A stretch of DNA of 40,943 nucleotides, taken from Leptolyngbyaceae cyanobacterium T60_A2020_046. Lineage in GTDB: Bacteria > Cyanobacteriota > Cyanobacteriia > Phormidesmidales > Phormidesmidaceae. The notes under the pieces are model-generated. The model was not told the DNA's origin. It was given only the letters and a program-made list of their open reading frames with translations, and ran no database searches. The translations under genes and the position numbers were made by a program. Where the stretch lies: the NCBI GenBank assembly GCA_015272155.1, contig JACYME010000072.1, forward strand, positions 1 through 40,943, read 5' to 3'. Below are positions 33,661 to 40,943 of the stretch, in pieces (the first letter of the stretch is position 1; every line of letters starts with the position of its first letter).

Positions 33661-34702
33661 ATCAGACAATGGCAAGGGGTAAATCAGAGAACCAAAGGCA
33701 ATGGATTAAGCTACCGAAGCGCGCTGACACCCGTGATCCCCAACAGTCATGAAAGAACGCTGTGACGACTGAAGAAAACCCTAAACCCCTGCCAGGCGAC
33801 CGCCCACGGATCGGGATATGAGGCATCACGCTAAACCCTGTGGCAGGTGTGGCATGGCATTCATGCTTTAGATTATCGCAATCCTTCCGCAGACCTACAG
33901 ATTCTCCGCCCATCCCATCGGGCAAACCCATCCTTACCGCACCCGGGCTGGCGCGGGCTCCACGCCTGGGCAGCACTGCGGCGCGACGGGGGAACGTTTC
34001 CGAGTCTGCCATGCCCGTTTCCGGCACTCTTCCCTTCTTCTCCTTGCCAAGTACCACAGGATCCCCGAACAAATCCTCACGAAGCATTCACAAACACTCT
34101 GAGCCAAGGGCCACTCGACATCACAGATTGTTGCGAGGGTTACCCTGTGAAGGAAGTGGCTCTGCTATGAAGGGAAGAAGGCAGGAGACGAACACGCAAT
34201 AGTTTCAGGACGACCGCGGGTAGAATCCTTAGCGTACTTCGGGATCAACCTCAGCGCATTGACCTGTCGTTGCGTCCCCATGATATGGATGGGGGCGTGG
34301 CTTGGGTTGAAGCGCCATCGCGATCGCATCCAGATTGCAGGCCGTGCGCGATCGCCTTGGCCTATGAGAATGTTGACCCTGGTAGCAACGTCACCCCCAC
34401 AGCGGGGGATAGAGATTCCGGCATTCTGAGGTACTTCCTTGCACCGTTGCAACCTTGGGATGACCCATCTGGCGTTGCTGATTTCTAGGATCAATTACCC
34501 ACCCTGCGGGAAGCCGCAAAGCGTCTACATCCCAAACCCTTCTCCCCAGGGAGAAGGGCTTAAAAGGCAGTTTCCCTCTTCCCTCGGGAGAGGGCTCGGG
34601 TGAGGGGATCGAGAGCGTTCATCCCCAGATGCAGCAACGCCGACCCATCTCAAGTCGTCTGATGGTTATGACCCATGCCAATTCTCTCTGAGGTTTCCTT
34701 CC
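33661..34702. other. 1.04-kb non-coding region with paired hairpin repeats
   Basis: The open frames on both strands lack recognisable features. At 34537-34558 a CCCTTCTCC / GGAGAAGGG hairpin and at 34574-34594 a CCCTCT / AGAGGG hairpin form a repeat of the type common between cyanobacterial genes. The rest shows nothing I can name. Confidence 0.5.
34537..34594. repeat. Intergenic hairpin repeat pair
   Basis: Two adjacent G/C- and pyrimidine-rich hairpins (9-bp and 6-bp stems) resemble dispersed cyanobacterial intergenic repeats. Confidence 0.45.
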
Positions 34703-35203
34703 ATGAATGCTGCCAGTTGTGCGGTGCCCACCAGTTGTGTGATGCCGGTTGTCCAATCTCCGACGGACTACCAGGCGTTTCGCATTAGCCCCCAAGATAC
34801 TAACCGTCTCGCGATCGTTTTTGATCCCACGATCGCAAACATGTCGCTCACCTACTGTGTCGAAATTTTTGATGTGGGGGGCAAAACCCCGCCCAACCGT
34901 CATCAAATTGCAGTGGAAATGTTTTTTGTGCTCAAGGGGGAAGGGCGGGCCACCTGTGATGGCAAAACCGTTGAGATTAGTGCGGGCGACAGCATTCTCG
35001 TGCCCCCCAACGGCATCCATGTGATTGAGAATACGGGCAAAACACGCCTCTATGCCCTGTGCATCATGGTGCCAAATGAAGATTTTGCCGAGCTAATCCG
35101 CAGTGGTGAGCCCGTTGATTTAGATGAAGACGATCTTCGGGTTTTGCGGCGCAACGATATTGGCTTGCCGCAGCGTCAAGAATGGGAACGATCGCAGCGG
35201 TGA
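34703..35203 (+). CDS. Cupin-domain protein
   Basis: The 166-residue protein has a single cupin barrel at about residues 55-135. Motif 1 is RHQIAVEMFFVLKGEG and motif 2 is GDSILVPPNGIHVIENTG, with histidine and glutamate positions able to hold a metal ion. N- and C-terminal tails are variable. The substrate cannot be predicted. A CocE-type hydrolase gene follows after 44 bp on the same strand, which may indicate co-transcription. Confidence 0.85.
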   Translation: MNAASCAVPTSCVMPVVQSPTDYQAFRISPQDTNRLAIVFDPTIANMSLTYCVEIFDVGGKTPPNRHQIAVEMFFVLKGEGRATCDGKTVEISAGDSILVPPNGIHVIENTGKTRLYALCIMVPNEDFAELIRSGEPVDLDEDDLRVLRRNDIGLPQRQEWERSQR

Positions 35204-35247
35204 ATCCCATGCTCCAATGGTGACAATAGTCGGGAGCAATTAACGCT

Positions 35248-36894
35248 GTGCTTGCAGTTCGCCCTAAACAAACCCTGTCGATGGTGACACGCGATCGCGT
35301 GCGCCTGGATGCAGACGTTTACATCCCAGACGGTGATGGGCCATTCCCCGTGTTGCTGATGCGTCAGCCCTATGGCCGCGCGATCGCCTCCACCGTCGTC
35401 TATGCCCACCCCACTTGGTATGCCGCCCACGGCTACATCGTCGTCATTCAAGATGTGCGGGGGCGCGGCACCTCTGAGGGGGAGTTTCGCCTATTTGCGC
35501 ACGAGGTAGAGGACGGGGCCGAAACTGTTGCCTGGGCGGCCAACTTACCTCAGAGCACGGGTCGGGTCGGCATGTATGGCTTCTCTTACCAGGGCATGAC
35601 TCAGCTCTATGCGGCCCAAGCGAATCCATCCGCGCTAGGCGCGATCGCGCCCGCAATGGTGGGCTATCACCCTTATTCAGATTGGGCCTATGAGAACGGC
35701 GCGCTCTTGCTCCAGGCTGGGGCCGGGTGGGCGATTCAGCTTGAGGCCGAAACGGCTCGACGACACGGCGATCGCGCAGCCTATGACGCCCTTTTTCGAG
35801 CATCGCGCCATTTCCCCGCCTTTGATCCCATCCCAGCGGCCCCGGAAGTCTTGACCCAATACGGCCCCACTTCCTTCTGGCAGGATTGGCTGGCTCACCC
35901 CCACGCAGATCACTATTGGGCTTCACTCACCCCTAATCTCAGCCACATCGACTTACCGATGCTACACATCGGCGGATGGTTTGACCCTTACCTGCGGGGC
36001 GATCTGCGGCTCTATCGAGAAATGGTGACCCGCAGCCAATGGCCTCAACCCCTCAGAATTGGGCCGTGGGGGCATTTGCCCTGGGGGCGCTGTGTGGGCG
36101 ATCGCGACTTTGGCCCCGAGGCCGAGAACCCGATCGATGCCCTACAAATTCGCTGGTTTGATGCCATGCTCAAGGGCGATGGGGCATGGACAGAGCCCAG
36201 TGTCGAAGTCTTTGAAATGGGGCGCGATCGCTGGCAACCCTTTGACCAATGGCCTGCCACCACCGCCCAATATTGGCACCTCAGCAGCACTGGCCTTGCG
36301 AGCCTACGCGCGAGTGATGGGCGGCTGATCCCCGACGATTCGCAGCGTGCGCCTGGCCTCGACACCTTCGTCCATGACCCTTGGCGACCTGTTCCCGCCC
36401 AAGGTGGCCATGCGGCCATTCCCGCTGGCCCCTGCGATCGAACCGCGATCGACGACCGCAGCGATGTGTTGACCTACACCACTCCGCCGCTGATTGCCCC
36501 CTTACACATCCTCGGCAATGCCACCGTTCACCTAACGTGCCAAGCCGATACCGCCAGCTTTGATCTCTGCGTCACGCTATCCTGCGTTACCCCCGCAGGA
36601 CGTGCGCACCTCATTGCCCAAGGCTACGGTCGATTTCAGCAGCCCACAGCCGATTGGCAAACCTGCACCCTTGACCTCCAAGCCACCAGCACAGAAATCC
36701 CTGCCGACCATTGCCTACGGATCAGTATCAGCGCGGCCTGCTACCCGGCCTACGCCCTCAACCTTGGCACAGGCACCCCTGACGCCACGGGGCGCTGGCT
36801 TGATGCCCAAATCACCACCGTCTCCCTGCGGCATGGCGAACCCGACACCGCATGGCTGCGGCTCCCAATTTTGGAGCCATCGCCCCATCCCTAA
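35248..36894 (+). CDS. CocE/NonD-family alpha/beta hydrolase (X-Pro dipeptidyl-peptidase type)
   Basis: The 548-residue product combines an alpha/beta-hydrolase domain (1-300), with helical cap, and a C-terminal jelly-roll (about 330-545). The triad is S113 in GMYGFSYQGM, D246 in GGWFDPYLRG and H276 in IGPWGHLPWG. DVRGRGTSEGEF supplies the oxyanion-hole region. The family includes cocaine esterase, glutaryl acylase and Xaa-Pro peptidases; the substrate here is unknown. It uses a GTG start with GGGAG about eleven bases upstream. There is no signal peptide. It lies behind the cupin gene. Confidence 0.9.
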   Translation: MLAVRPKQTLSMVTRDRVRLDADVYIPDGDGPFPVLLMRQPYGRAIASTVVYAHPTWYAAHGYIVVIQDVRGRGTSEGEFRLFAHEVEDGAETVAWAANLPQSTGRVGMYGFSYQGMTQLYAAQANPSALGAIAPAMVGYHPYSDWAYENGALLLQAGAGWAIQLEAETARRHGDRAAYDALFRASRHFPAFDPIPAAPEVLTQYGPTSFWQDWLAHPHADHYWASLTPNLSHIDLPMLHIGGWFDPYLRGDLRLYREMVTRSQWPQPLRIGPWGHLPWGRCVGDRDFGPEAENPIDALQIRWFDAMLKGDGAWTEPSVEVFEMGRDRWQPFDQWPATTAQYWHLSSTGLASLRASDGRLIPDDSQRAPGLDTFVHDPWRPVPAQGGHAAIPAGPCDRTAIDDRSDVLTYTTPPLIAPLHILGNATVHLTCQADTASFDLCVTLSCVTPAGRAHLIAQGYGRFQQPTADWQTCTLDLQATSTEIPADHCLRISISAACYPAYALNLGTGTPDATGRWLDAQITTVSLRHGEPDTAWLRLPILEPSPHP

Positions 36895-36972
36895 ACAACA
36901 CACAGCCCTTCCTCTCAGCGTGAAGAAGAAGGGTCAGTCATGTAAAACCGAATACGGACGGGGCGATCGCGA

Positions 36973-37578
36973 CTAAAGCTCCTGGTCAATCCGCAAAGAC
37001 CCAGACTCACTGCTGGGGCGCAGCACCCGCTCCATCATATTGTCAGGTGCAACAGCGCTCTTAGGGATGGGGATTACAGGCTGATCCAACGCGATTTCTA
37101 AGGTGTCGCCATCTGCCCCAAGCGTTGAAGAGGAAGAGATTTGCAAGCTTCCGAACCCACCTAGGGAAGAATTAATCGTGCCGGACAAGCTACCCACGAT
37201 CGCCACTGCAACCGCTGCAAAACTAGCCATACAGGTCATCCGAAACCGCTGACGCAGACGACAGACAACTTGATTCGCAACGTCCTGGGCCCGCTCATCT
37301 GACCATGGTGTCTGACACAGGACATCCAAGCCGCGCCGGAGATGCAGCAAGCGCTGATAGAGTTGCTGCGCACTCGGATCTTCTTCCAACCAAGCCACTA
37401 CTAGGCGACGTTCATCAGGCGAAACCTCGCCATCTAAGTAAGCGCTCAGCAATTCAAAGCGATCGCGCTTAGTCGCATCAATCTCACGAAGATGCTCAGC
37501 CGCAGAATGGGCAGCGCAGCGTGCATTTGGCGATGCCACGTGCCTTGGCGAGACAGACCCTTTTCGGTTTGCACTCAT
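36973..37578 (-). CDS. Anti-sigma factor partner of the SigG-type sigma factor
   Basis: The 201-residue protein has a cytoplasmic anti-sigma domain (about 38-110, FELLSAYLDGEVSPDERRLV followed by AWLEEDPSAQQLY), one membrane segment at about 115-134 (MASFAAVAVAIVGSLSGTI), and a ~65-residue external tail. It lacks the HxxxCxxC zinc motif. Such membrane proteins hold an ECF sigma factor until an envelope signal arrives. It is encoded 210 bp downstream of the sigma gene on the same strand, the arrangement known for sigG in Synechocystis. Confidence 0.85.
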   Translation of the reverse strand: MSANRKGSVSPRHVASPNARCAAHSAAEHLREIDATKRDRFELLSAYLDGEVSPDERRLVVAWLEEDPSAQQLYQRLLHLRRGLDVLCQTPWSDERAQDVANQVVCRLRQRFRMTCMASFAAVAVAIVGSLSGTINSSLGGFGSLQISSSSTLGADGDTLEIALDQPVIPIPKSAVAPDNMMERVLRPSSESGSLRIDQEL

Positions 37579-37788
37579 GTCAGAAGCCGTACCCTATAGC
37601 GAATACAGTGCGCGATAGCAATCGGCATGTACCAAACGGACATTTGCCCAAGTCCATTCCCTGAGACAGACTGGATTAACCGTTACAGCACACCGAATCA
37701 CAGATCGCTTCCGATCATACTCGGAACTTTTTGAAAGTTGTGGGAGAAAACGATAAATTTTCTTCCCGTGCTGATAGACGGCGATCGC

Positions 37789-38460
37789 CTAGGCAAATGT
37801 TTCTGCACTCAAGTATTCGTTCAAGTCCTGCTGCAACCGATGGCGGGCACGGGCAATCCGCGACTTGACTGTGCCGAGGGAAACCCCAGTGATCTCAGCA
37901 ATTTCTTCGTAGCTCAAACCCTGAATCTCGCGCAACACAATCGTTATGCGAAACACTTCAGGTAAAGCCGCGATCGCCTGCTGCAATTGCCCATAAAACT
38001 CTTGAGTCATCAGCGTATCAACCGGACTCGGGCTATCACAGGGCAACTCCCAATCCACCGCCCCATCAGCCAACATGCGCGGCGCATCCAAAGACACCGG
38101 CGGCTGAACCCGCTTACGCTTGCGCAACTCGTCATAGAACAAGTTCGTGGTAATTCGCCCTAGCCATCCCTTAAACCGGCTCGGCTCCTGGAGACGATTG
38201 AGGTGGCGATAAACCCGAATCCAAACTTCTTGAGCTAAATCAGCGCGATCAGACCAGTCTGGTGCGAGGTGATATAGCAGCCGATCCACATAACTCTGAT
38301 ACCGCTGCACCAATTCAGCAAAGGCTGCTCGATCTGGACGCCGCTGCGACTGACAGTGCTGAATGAGGTCGTAGTTTGTGAGTTCGCCAGGTGCCAGCTT
38401 TTGCAGGCGGGACGCAACAGCACGGGGTGAAGCCCAGGGGGCAGAAAATGACTGACTCAT
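37789..38460 (-). CDS. sigG: ECF (group 3) RNA polymerase sigma factor, SigG-like
   Basis: The 223-residue protein has region 2 (FAELVQRYQSYVDRLLYHLA; DLAQEVWIRVYRHLNRL; RFKGWLGRITTNLFYDELRK) and region 4 (LPEVFRITIVLREIQGLSYE followed by EIAEITGVSLGTVKSRIARA). It is a close match in plan to cyanobacterial SigG, which serves envelope and oxidative stress. The N-terminal extension of ~40 residues is typical. The anti-sigma gene follows. Promoters of the divergent gene at 38741 and of sigG share a 280-bp gap. Confidence 0.9.
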   Translation of the reverse strand: MSQSFSAPWASPRAVASRLQKLAPGELTNYDLIQHCQSQRRPDRAAFAELVQRYQSYVDRLLYHLAPDWSDRADLAQEVWIRVYRHLNRLQEPSRFKGWLGRITTNLFYDELRKRKRVQPPVSLDAPRMLADGAVDWELPCDSPSPVDTLMTQEFYGQLQQAIAALPEVFRITIVLREIQGLSYEEIAEITGVSLGTVKSRIARARHRLQQDLNEYLSAETFA

Positions 38461-38740
38461 AAGCCCAGATACAGAACCTCTTCAAAGTACTCAGGCGTGG
38501 CAGCTGACCCTCTCGCTCACTGTTGAACTGCAGCAGACTGCAAACTCAACCAGGAAAACGCGAATTACATTTTGAGTTGTACTGTGATTCTGCAAGGCGC
38601 TCATCTGTCGATGTGCCTATCGTTTTTTTGGCACATCCTCCAAGAAGCTTGTCGCCCAGTCACCGGATTTCTCCCCGTAGGAAGTGCTCTGGCCCCAAGA
38701 GAGAACGGTATACTCAAGCCATTGCAAGCGTTGTTGAGCC

Positions 38741-39235
38741 ATGCAGTACCTCGCAAAGGTTGATCGCGCCTCCTACCTCGGTGGCGCGGTACTTAAGCTC
38801 CTTGCCAAGCAAATCCAGGCCTGCCTATGGGAAAAGCTCGCCCAGGAAACGGTGGCAGAAACCGAGGGCGTGCTTGGCTTTAACGAAGGCGCTTTGGTTC
38901 TTGTCCAGTTGGACGAGGAAACCGCCCAGATCACGACGGTTGAAGATGCGACGCCGTGGGTCTTGTCTTTGGTGGATAGTTTTTTGACCCGGGGCATTAC
39001 TCCTGATTTTCTGGAGCAAGAGGTTGAGCGGGCTGAGCGGTGGCGGCAGTCCTTGACACTGGAGAGCCAAGAGGTTGAGCGGCGTGCCCTGGAAACCGCC
39101 GCCAGGCGCGATGAAATTCAGGAGCTCGAAAAAAGCCTCAAAATCGAGCGGGCTGAACTGGAGCGCCGAGAGGCGGAATTGCGCGATCGCTTAGCGGCAC
39201 TGACCGAGGAACCTGAAAGTAAGTTCACGCCATGA
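38741..39235 (+). CDS. Conserved cyanobacterial coiled-coil protein
   Basis: The 164-residue product starts MQYLAKVDRASYLGGAVLKL, then FNEGALVLVQLDEETAQITT and DATPWVLSLVDSFLTRGITP. From about residue 90 it forms a heptad-rich coiled coil (QEVERAERWRQSLTLESQEV; IQELEKSLKIERAELERREA). I know this as a common cyanobacterial hypothetical family without an assigned function. There is no signal peptide. It is divergent from sigG. Confidence 0.75.
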   Translation: MQYLAKVDRASYLGGAVLKLLAKQIQACLWEKLAQETVAETEGVLGFNEGALVLVQLDEETAQITTVEDATPWVLSLVDSFLTRGITPDFLEQEVERAERWRQSLTLESQEVERRALETAARRDEIQELEKSLKIERAELERREAELRDRLAALTEEPESKFTP

Positions 39236-39579
39236 TGGGCTGATGGGTGACGCCAACCCTGCCACCTGCTGAGCGTTGAATTTTGATGAGAGGAAGACTT
39301 GCGGCATTGATTTTGACGGGATGTTCGGAGTGGTTGCATCTCAACCTCCCGCGATCGCGCGCCTCACGGTAAAGAGGACACGGCATCAGCCCCCTCGCCA
39401 AAGCTAGATCCTAAACTCAGCCCTAACCCGACCAATCTGCAAACGGGCTGATGCCAAAGGCCGTATTCCACGACACATCTTCCACAAGAATTCTTGCTCC
39501 CCCCTTGCCAATGGGAACCTCCCCCCTCACACTGAAGGTGGGAAATTAAGGACGATCTTGGGCAGTTGAGAGGTTCCTG
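39236..39579. other. 344-bp intergenic region before glgC
   Basis: Nothing recognisable was found except the glgC ribosome binding site (GAGAGG at 39568-39573). Confidence 0.45.
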
Positions 39580-40869
39580 GTGAAAAGAGTTTTAGCCATC
39601 ATCCTTGGCGGTGGGGCCGGTACCCGCCTGTATCCACTCACAAAGTTTCGGGCCAAGCCCGCCGTTTCTCTGGCTGGAAAGTACCGTCTTATCGACATTC
39701 CAGTCAGTAACTGTATTAATTCTGAAATTCTTAAAATTTACGTTCTGACCCAGTTCAATTCGGCCTCTCTTAACCGACACATTGCCCGCGCTTATATGTT
39801 CTCTCAGTTCTCTGAGGGATTCGTCGAAGTGTTGGCTGCACAACAAACACCCGAGAGTCCGAGCTGGTTTCAGGGGACTGCCGATGCAGTTCGCAAATAT
39901 CTGTGGCTCTTTGAGGCCTGGGATGTTGATGAATACCTGATTCTTTCCGGGGATCACTTGTACCGGATGGACTATAGCCTTTTTATCGAGCGTCACCGCA
40001 GTACCAATGCCGACATCACGCTGTCTGTAGTGCCGATTGAAGAAAAAACCGCGTCAAGCTTTGGGCTGATGAAAATCGACGCTAGTGGCCGCGTTGTTGA
40101 TTTTTATGAGAAGCCTAAGGGAGATGCGCTGCAAAAAATGCGGGTTGATACAACAACCCTTGGGTTGACCCCAGACCAAGCTCGCGAAAAGCCCTATATC
40201 GCTTCGATGGGCATTTATGTTTTTAAGAAAGAGGTGTTGGTCAACCTGCTGCGCAATCATTTAGAGCAAACGGATTTTGGGAAGGAAATTATTCCGAATT
40301 CTGCTCGCGATTACAACATCCAAGCCTATCTCTTTGACGGTTATTGGGAAGACATTGGAACAATTGAGGCGTTTTATAACGCGAACTTGGCGCTCACCAT
40401 GCAACCCCAGCCGCCGTTCAGTTTCTATCACGAGAATGCGCCGATCTACACGCGATCGCGCTATCTTCCCCCCAGTAAATTACTGGACTGCCATGTGACC
40501 CAATCCATTATTGGTGAGGGGTGCATCCTGAAAAATTGTCGCGTTAGCCACTCAGTGATTGGTCTGCGCCAGCGCATCCATGCAGACTGTGTGATTGAGG
40601 ATACGTTACTGATGGGGGCTGATTATTATGAGCCCCTGTCTGAAAGCAGTCGCCACCTGACTCGCGGCAAGATCCCCATTGGGATTGGTGAGGGCACGAT
40701 CATCCGCAAGGCGATCGTGGACAAGAATGCGCGCATTGGTCGTAATGTGCAAATCATCAACAAAGAAGGGATCGAAGAAGCGGAGCGCGAAGACCTCGGG
40801 TTCTACATTCGCAGCGGGATCGTTGTCGTTCTAAAGAATGCCGTTATCCCGGATGGAATGGTGATTTAG
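39580..40869 (+). CDS. glgC: Glucose-1-phosphate adenylyltransferase (ADP-glucose pyrophosphorylase)
   Basis: The 429-residue enzyme makes ADP-glucose from glucose-1-phosphate and ATP, the committed step of glycogen synthesis. It has the nucleotide loop [19 protein letters not shown], the [10 protein letters not shown] segment, the [10 protein letters not shown] active-site strand, the FYEKPKGD sugar-phosphate motif and a C-terminal left-handed beta-helix (hexapeptide repeats, [18 protein letters not shown]). The 3-phosphoglycerate-activated cyanobacterial and plant type is indicated by the C terminus ([20 protein letters not shown]). It uses a GTG start with GAGAGG about seven bases upstream. 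Confidence 0.96.
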   Translation: MKRVLAIILGGGAGTRLYPLTKFRAKPAVSLAGKYRLIDIPVSNCINSEILKIYVLTQFNSASLNRHIARAYMFSQFSEGFVEVLAAQQTPESPSWFQGTADAVRKYLWLFEAWDVDEYLILSGDHLYRMDYSLFIERHRSTNADITLSVVPIEEKTASSFGLMKIDASGRVVDFYEKPKGDALQKMRVDTTTLGLTPDQAREKPYIASMGIYVFKKEVLVNLLRNHLEQTDFGKEIIPNSARDYNIQAYLFDGYWEDIGTIEAFYNANLALTMQPQPPFSFYHENAPIYTRSRYLPPSKLLDCHVTQSIIGEGCILKNCRVSHSVIGLRQRIHADCVIEDTLLMGADYYEPLSESSRHLTRGKIPIGIGEGTIIRKAIVDKNARIGRNVQIINKEGIEEAEREDLGFYIRSGIVVVLKNAVIPDGMVI

Positions 40870-40912
40870 GAGCGATCGCTTTCGGTTGCATGGGCATTGA
40901 CTCAGGCTGTTT

Positions 40913-40943
40913 CCCTGCATCACTCCCTAAGTGGTGCAGGGTT
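40913..40943 (+). terminator. Rho-independent terminator of glgC (cut by the window edge)
   Basis: CCCTGCATCAC pairs with GTGGTGCAGGG (one G-U pair) around a 7-base loop, followed by TT at the end of the window. Confidence 0.7.

Noticed and set aside
33662-34170. Long overlapping open frames on both strands upstream of the phosphatase gene.
   Set aside because: Composition is typical of GC-rich spacer (Pro/Arg/Ser-rich) and no motif is recognisable.

Overview
The window is cyanobacterial chromosome. The HIP1 octamer GCGATCGC is very dense throughout, and the gene content is typical of the phylum: beta-carotene hydroxylase CrtR, a Rre1/Ycf29-type response regulator, a SigG-type sigma factor with its anti-sigma partner, a Tab2/Atab2 protein, DUF2358, GlgC, a pyruvate kinase with a C-terminal phosphohistidine-type domain, and several small conserved cyanobacterial proteins. 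Many relics and long spacers suggest a filamentous or otherwise mobile-element-rich lineage; I cannot name the species. No rRNA, tRNA or CRISPR array was seen.

Layout. 1-2330 is a decayed metal-resistance islet on the minus strand: a merF-like mercury transporter remnant, a CopZ-like Fe-S metallochaperone split by a 162-bp MITE, and an intact ACR3-type arsenite permease, followed by an IS1 insA fragment and the end of an element related to the MITE. 2310-4485 holds a Coq4-family protein, purQ and purS, and a divergent Fur-family regulator. 5403-9831 is a four-gene ABC sugar importer (binding protein, two permeases, ATPase) resembling the Ggt glucosylglycerol/trehalose system. 9969-15349 holds rmuC, two small conserved proteins, a broken GNAT gene, a broken TPR gene overlapping a tiny DUF2281-like gene, and a double META-domain protein. 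15686-20158 holds 2-Cys peroxiredoxin, a TPR protein, a remnant resembling EACC1-type proteins, a fasciclin lipoprotein, an IS4-type transposase relic and the Rre1-like regulator. 20172-26537 holds the TldE/PmbA-type protein, DUF1499, DUF2358, an Asp-rich secreted protein, the Tab2-like protein, mtnP and crtR. 27214-33660 holds pyk, a double-domain ArsA/Get3-like ATPase, a conserved hypothetical, a pentapeptide-repeat protein, rpsU and a pseudo-receiver/SpoIIE phosphatase. 34703-40869 holds a cupin, a CocE/NonD hydrolase, anti-sigma and sigma G, a conserved coiled-coil protein and glgC.

Genes that work together: purS and purQ encode two subunits of FGAM synthase; the four ABC genes form one importer; sigG and the anti-sigma gene form a regulatory pair; merF, the metallochaperone and ACR3 were probably one metal/metalloid detoxification cassette. 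Most intact genes are single-gene units separated by spacers, and several convergent pairs share strong bidirectional terminators.

The least expected features are the MITE with clear 9-bp target duplication inside the metallochaperone gene and a related element end 1.6 kb away in inverted orientation; a possible structured RNA upstream of pyk; a recurrent AAACGGTWAC motif in several promoter regions; and a set of small genes broken by single stop codons. I found no clear evidence of an entirely new defence or biosynthetic system.
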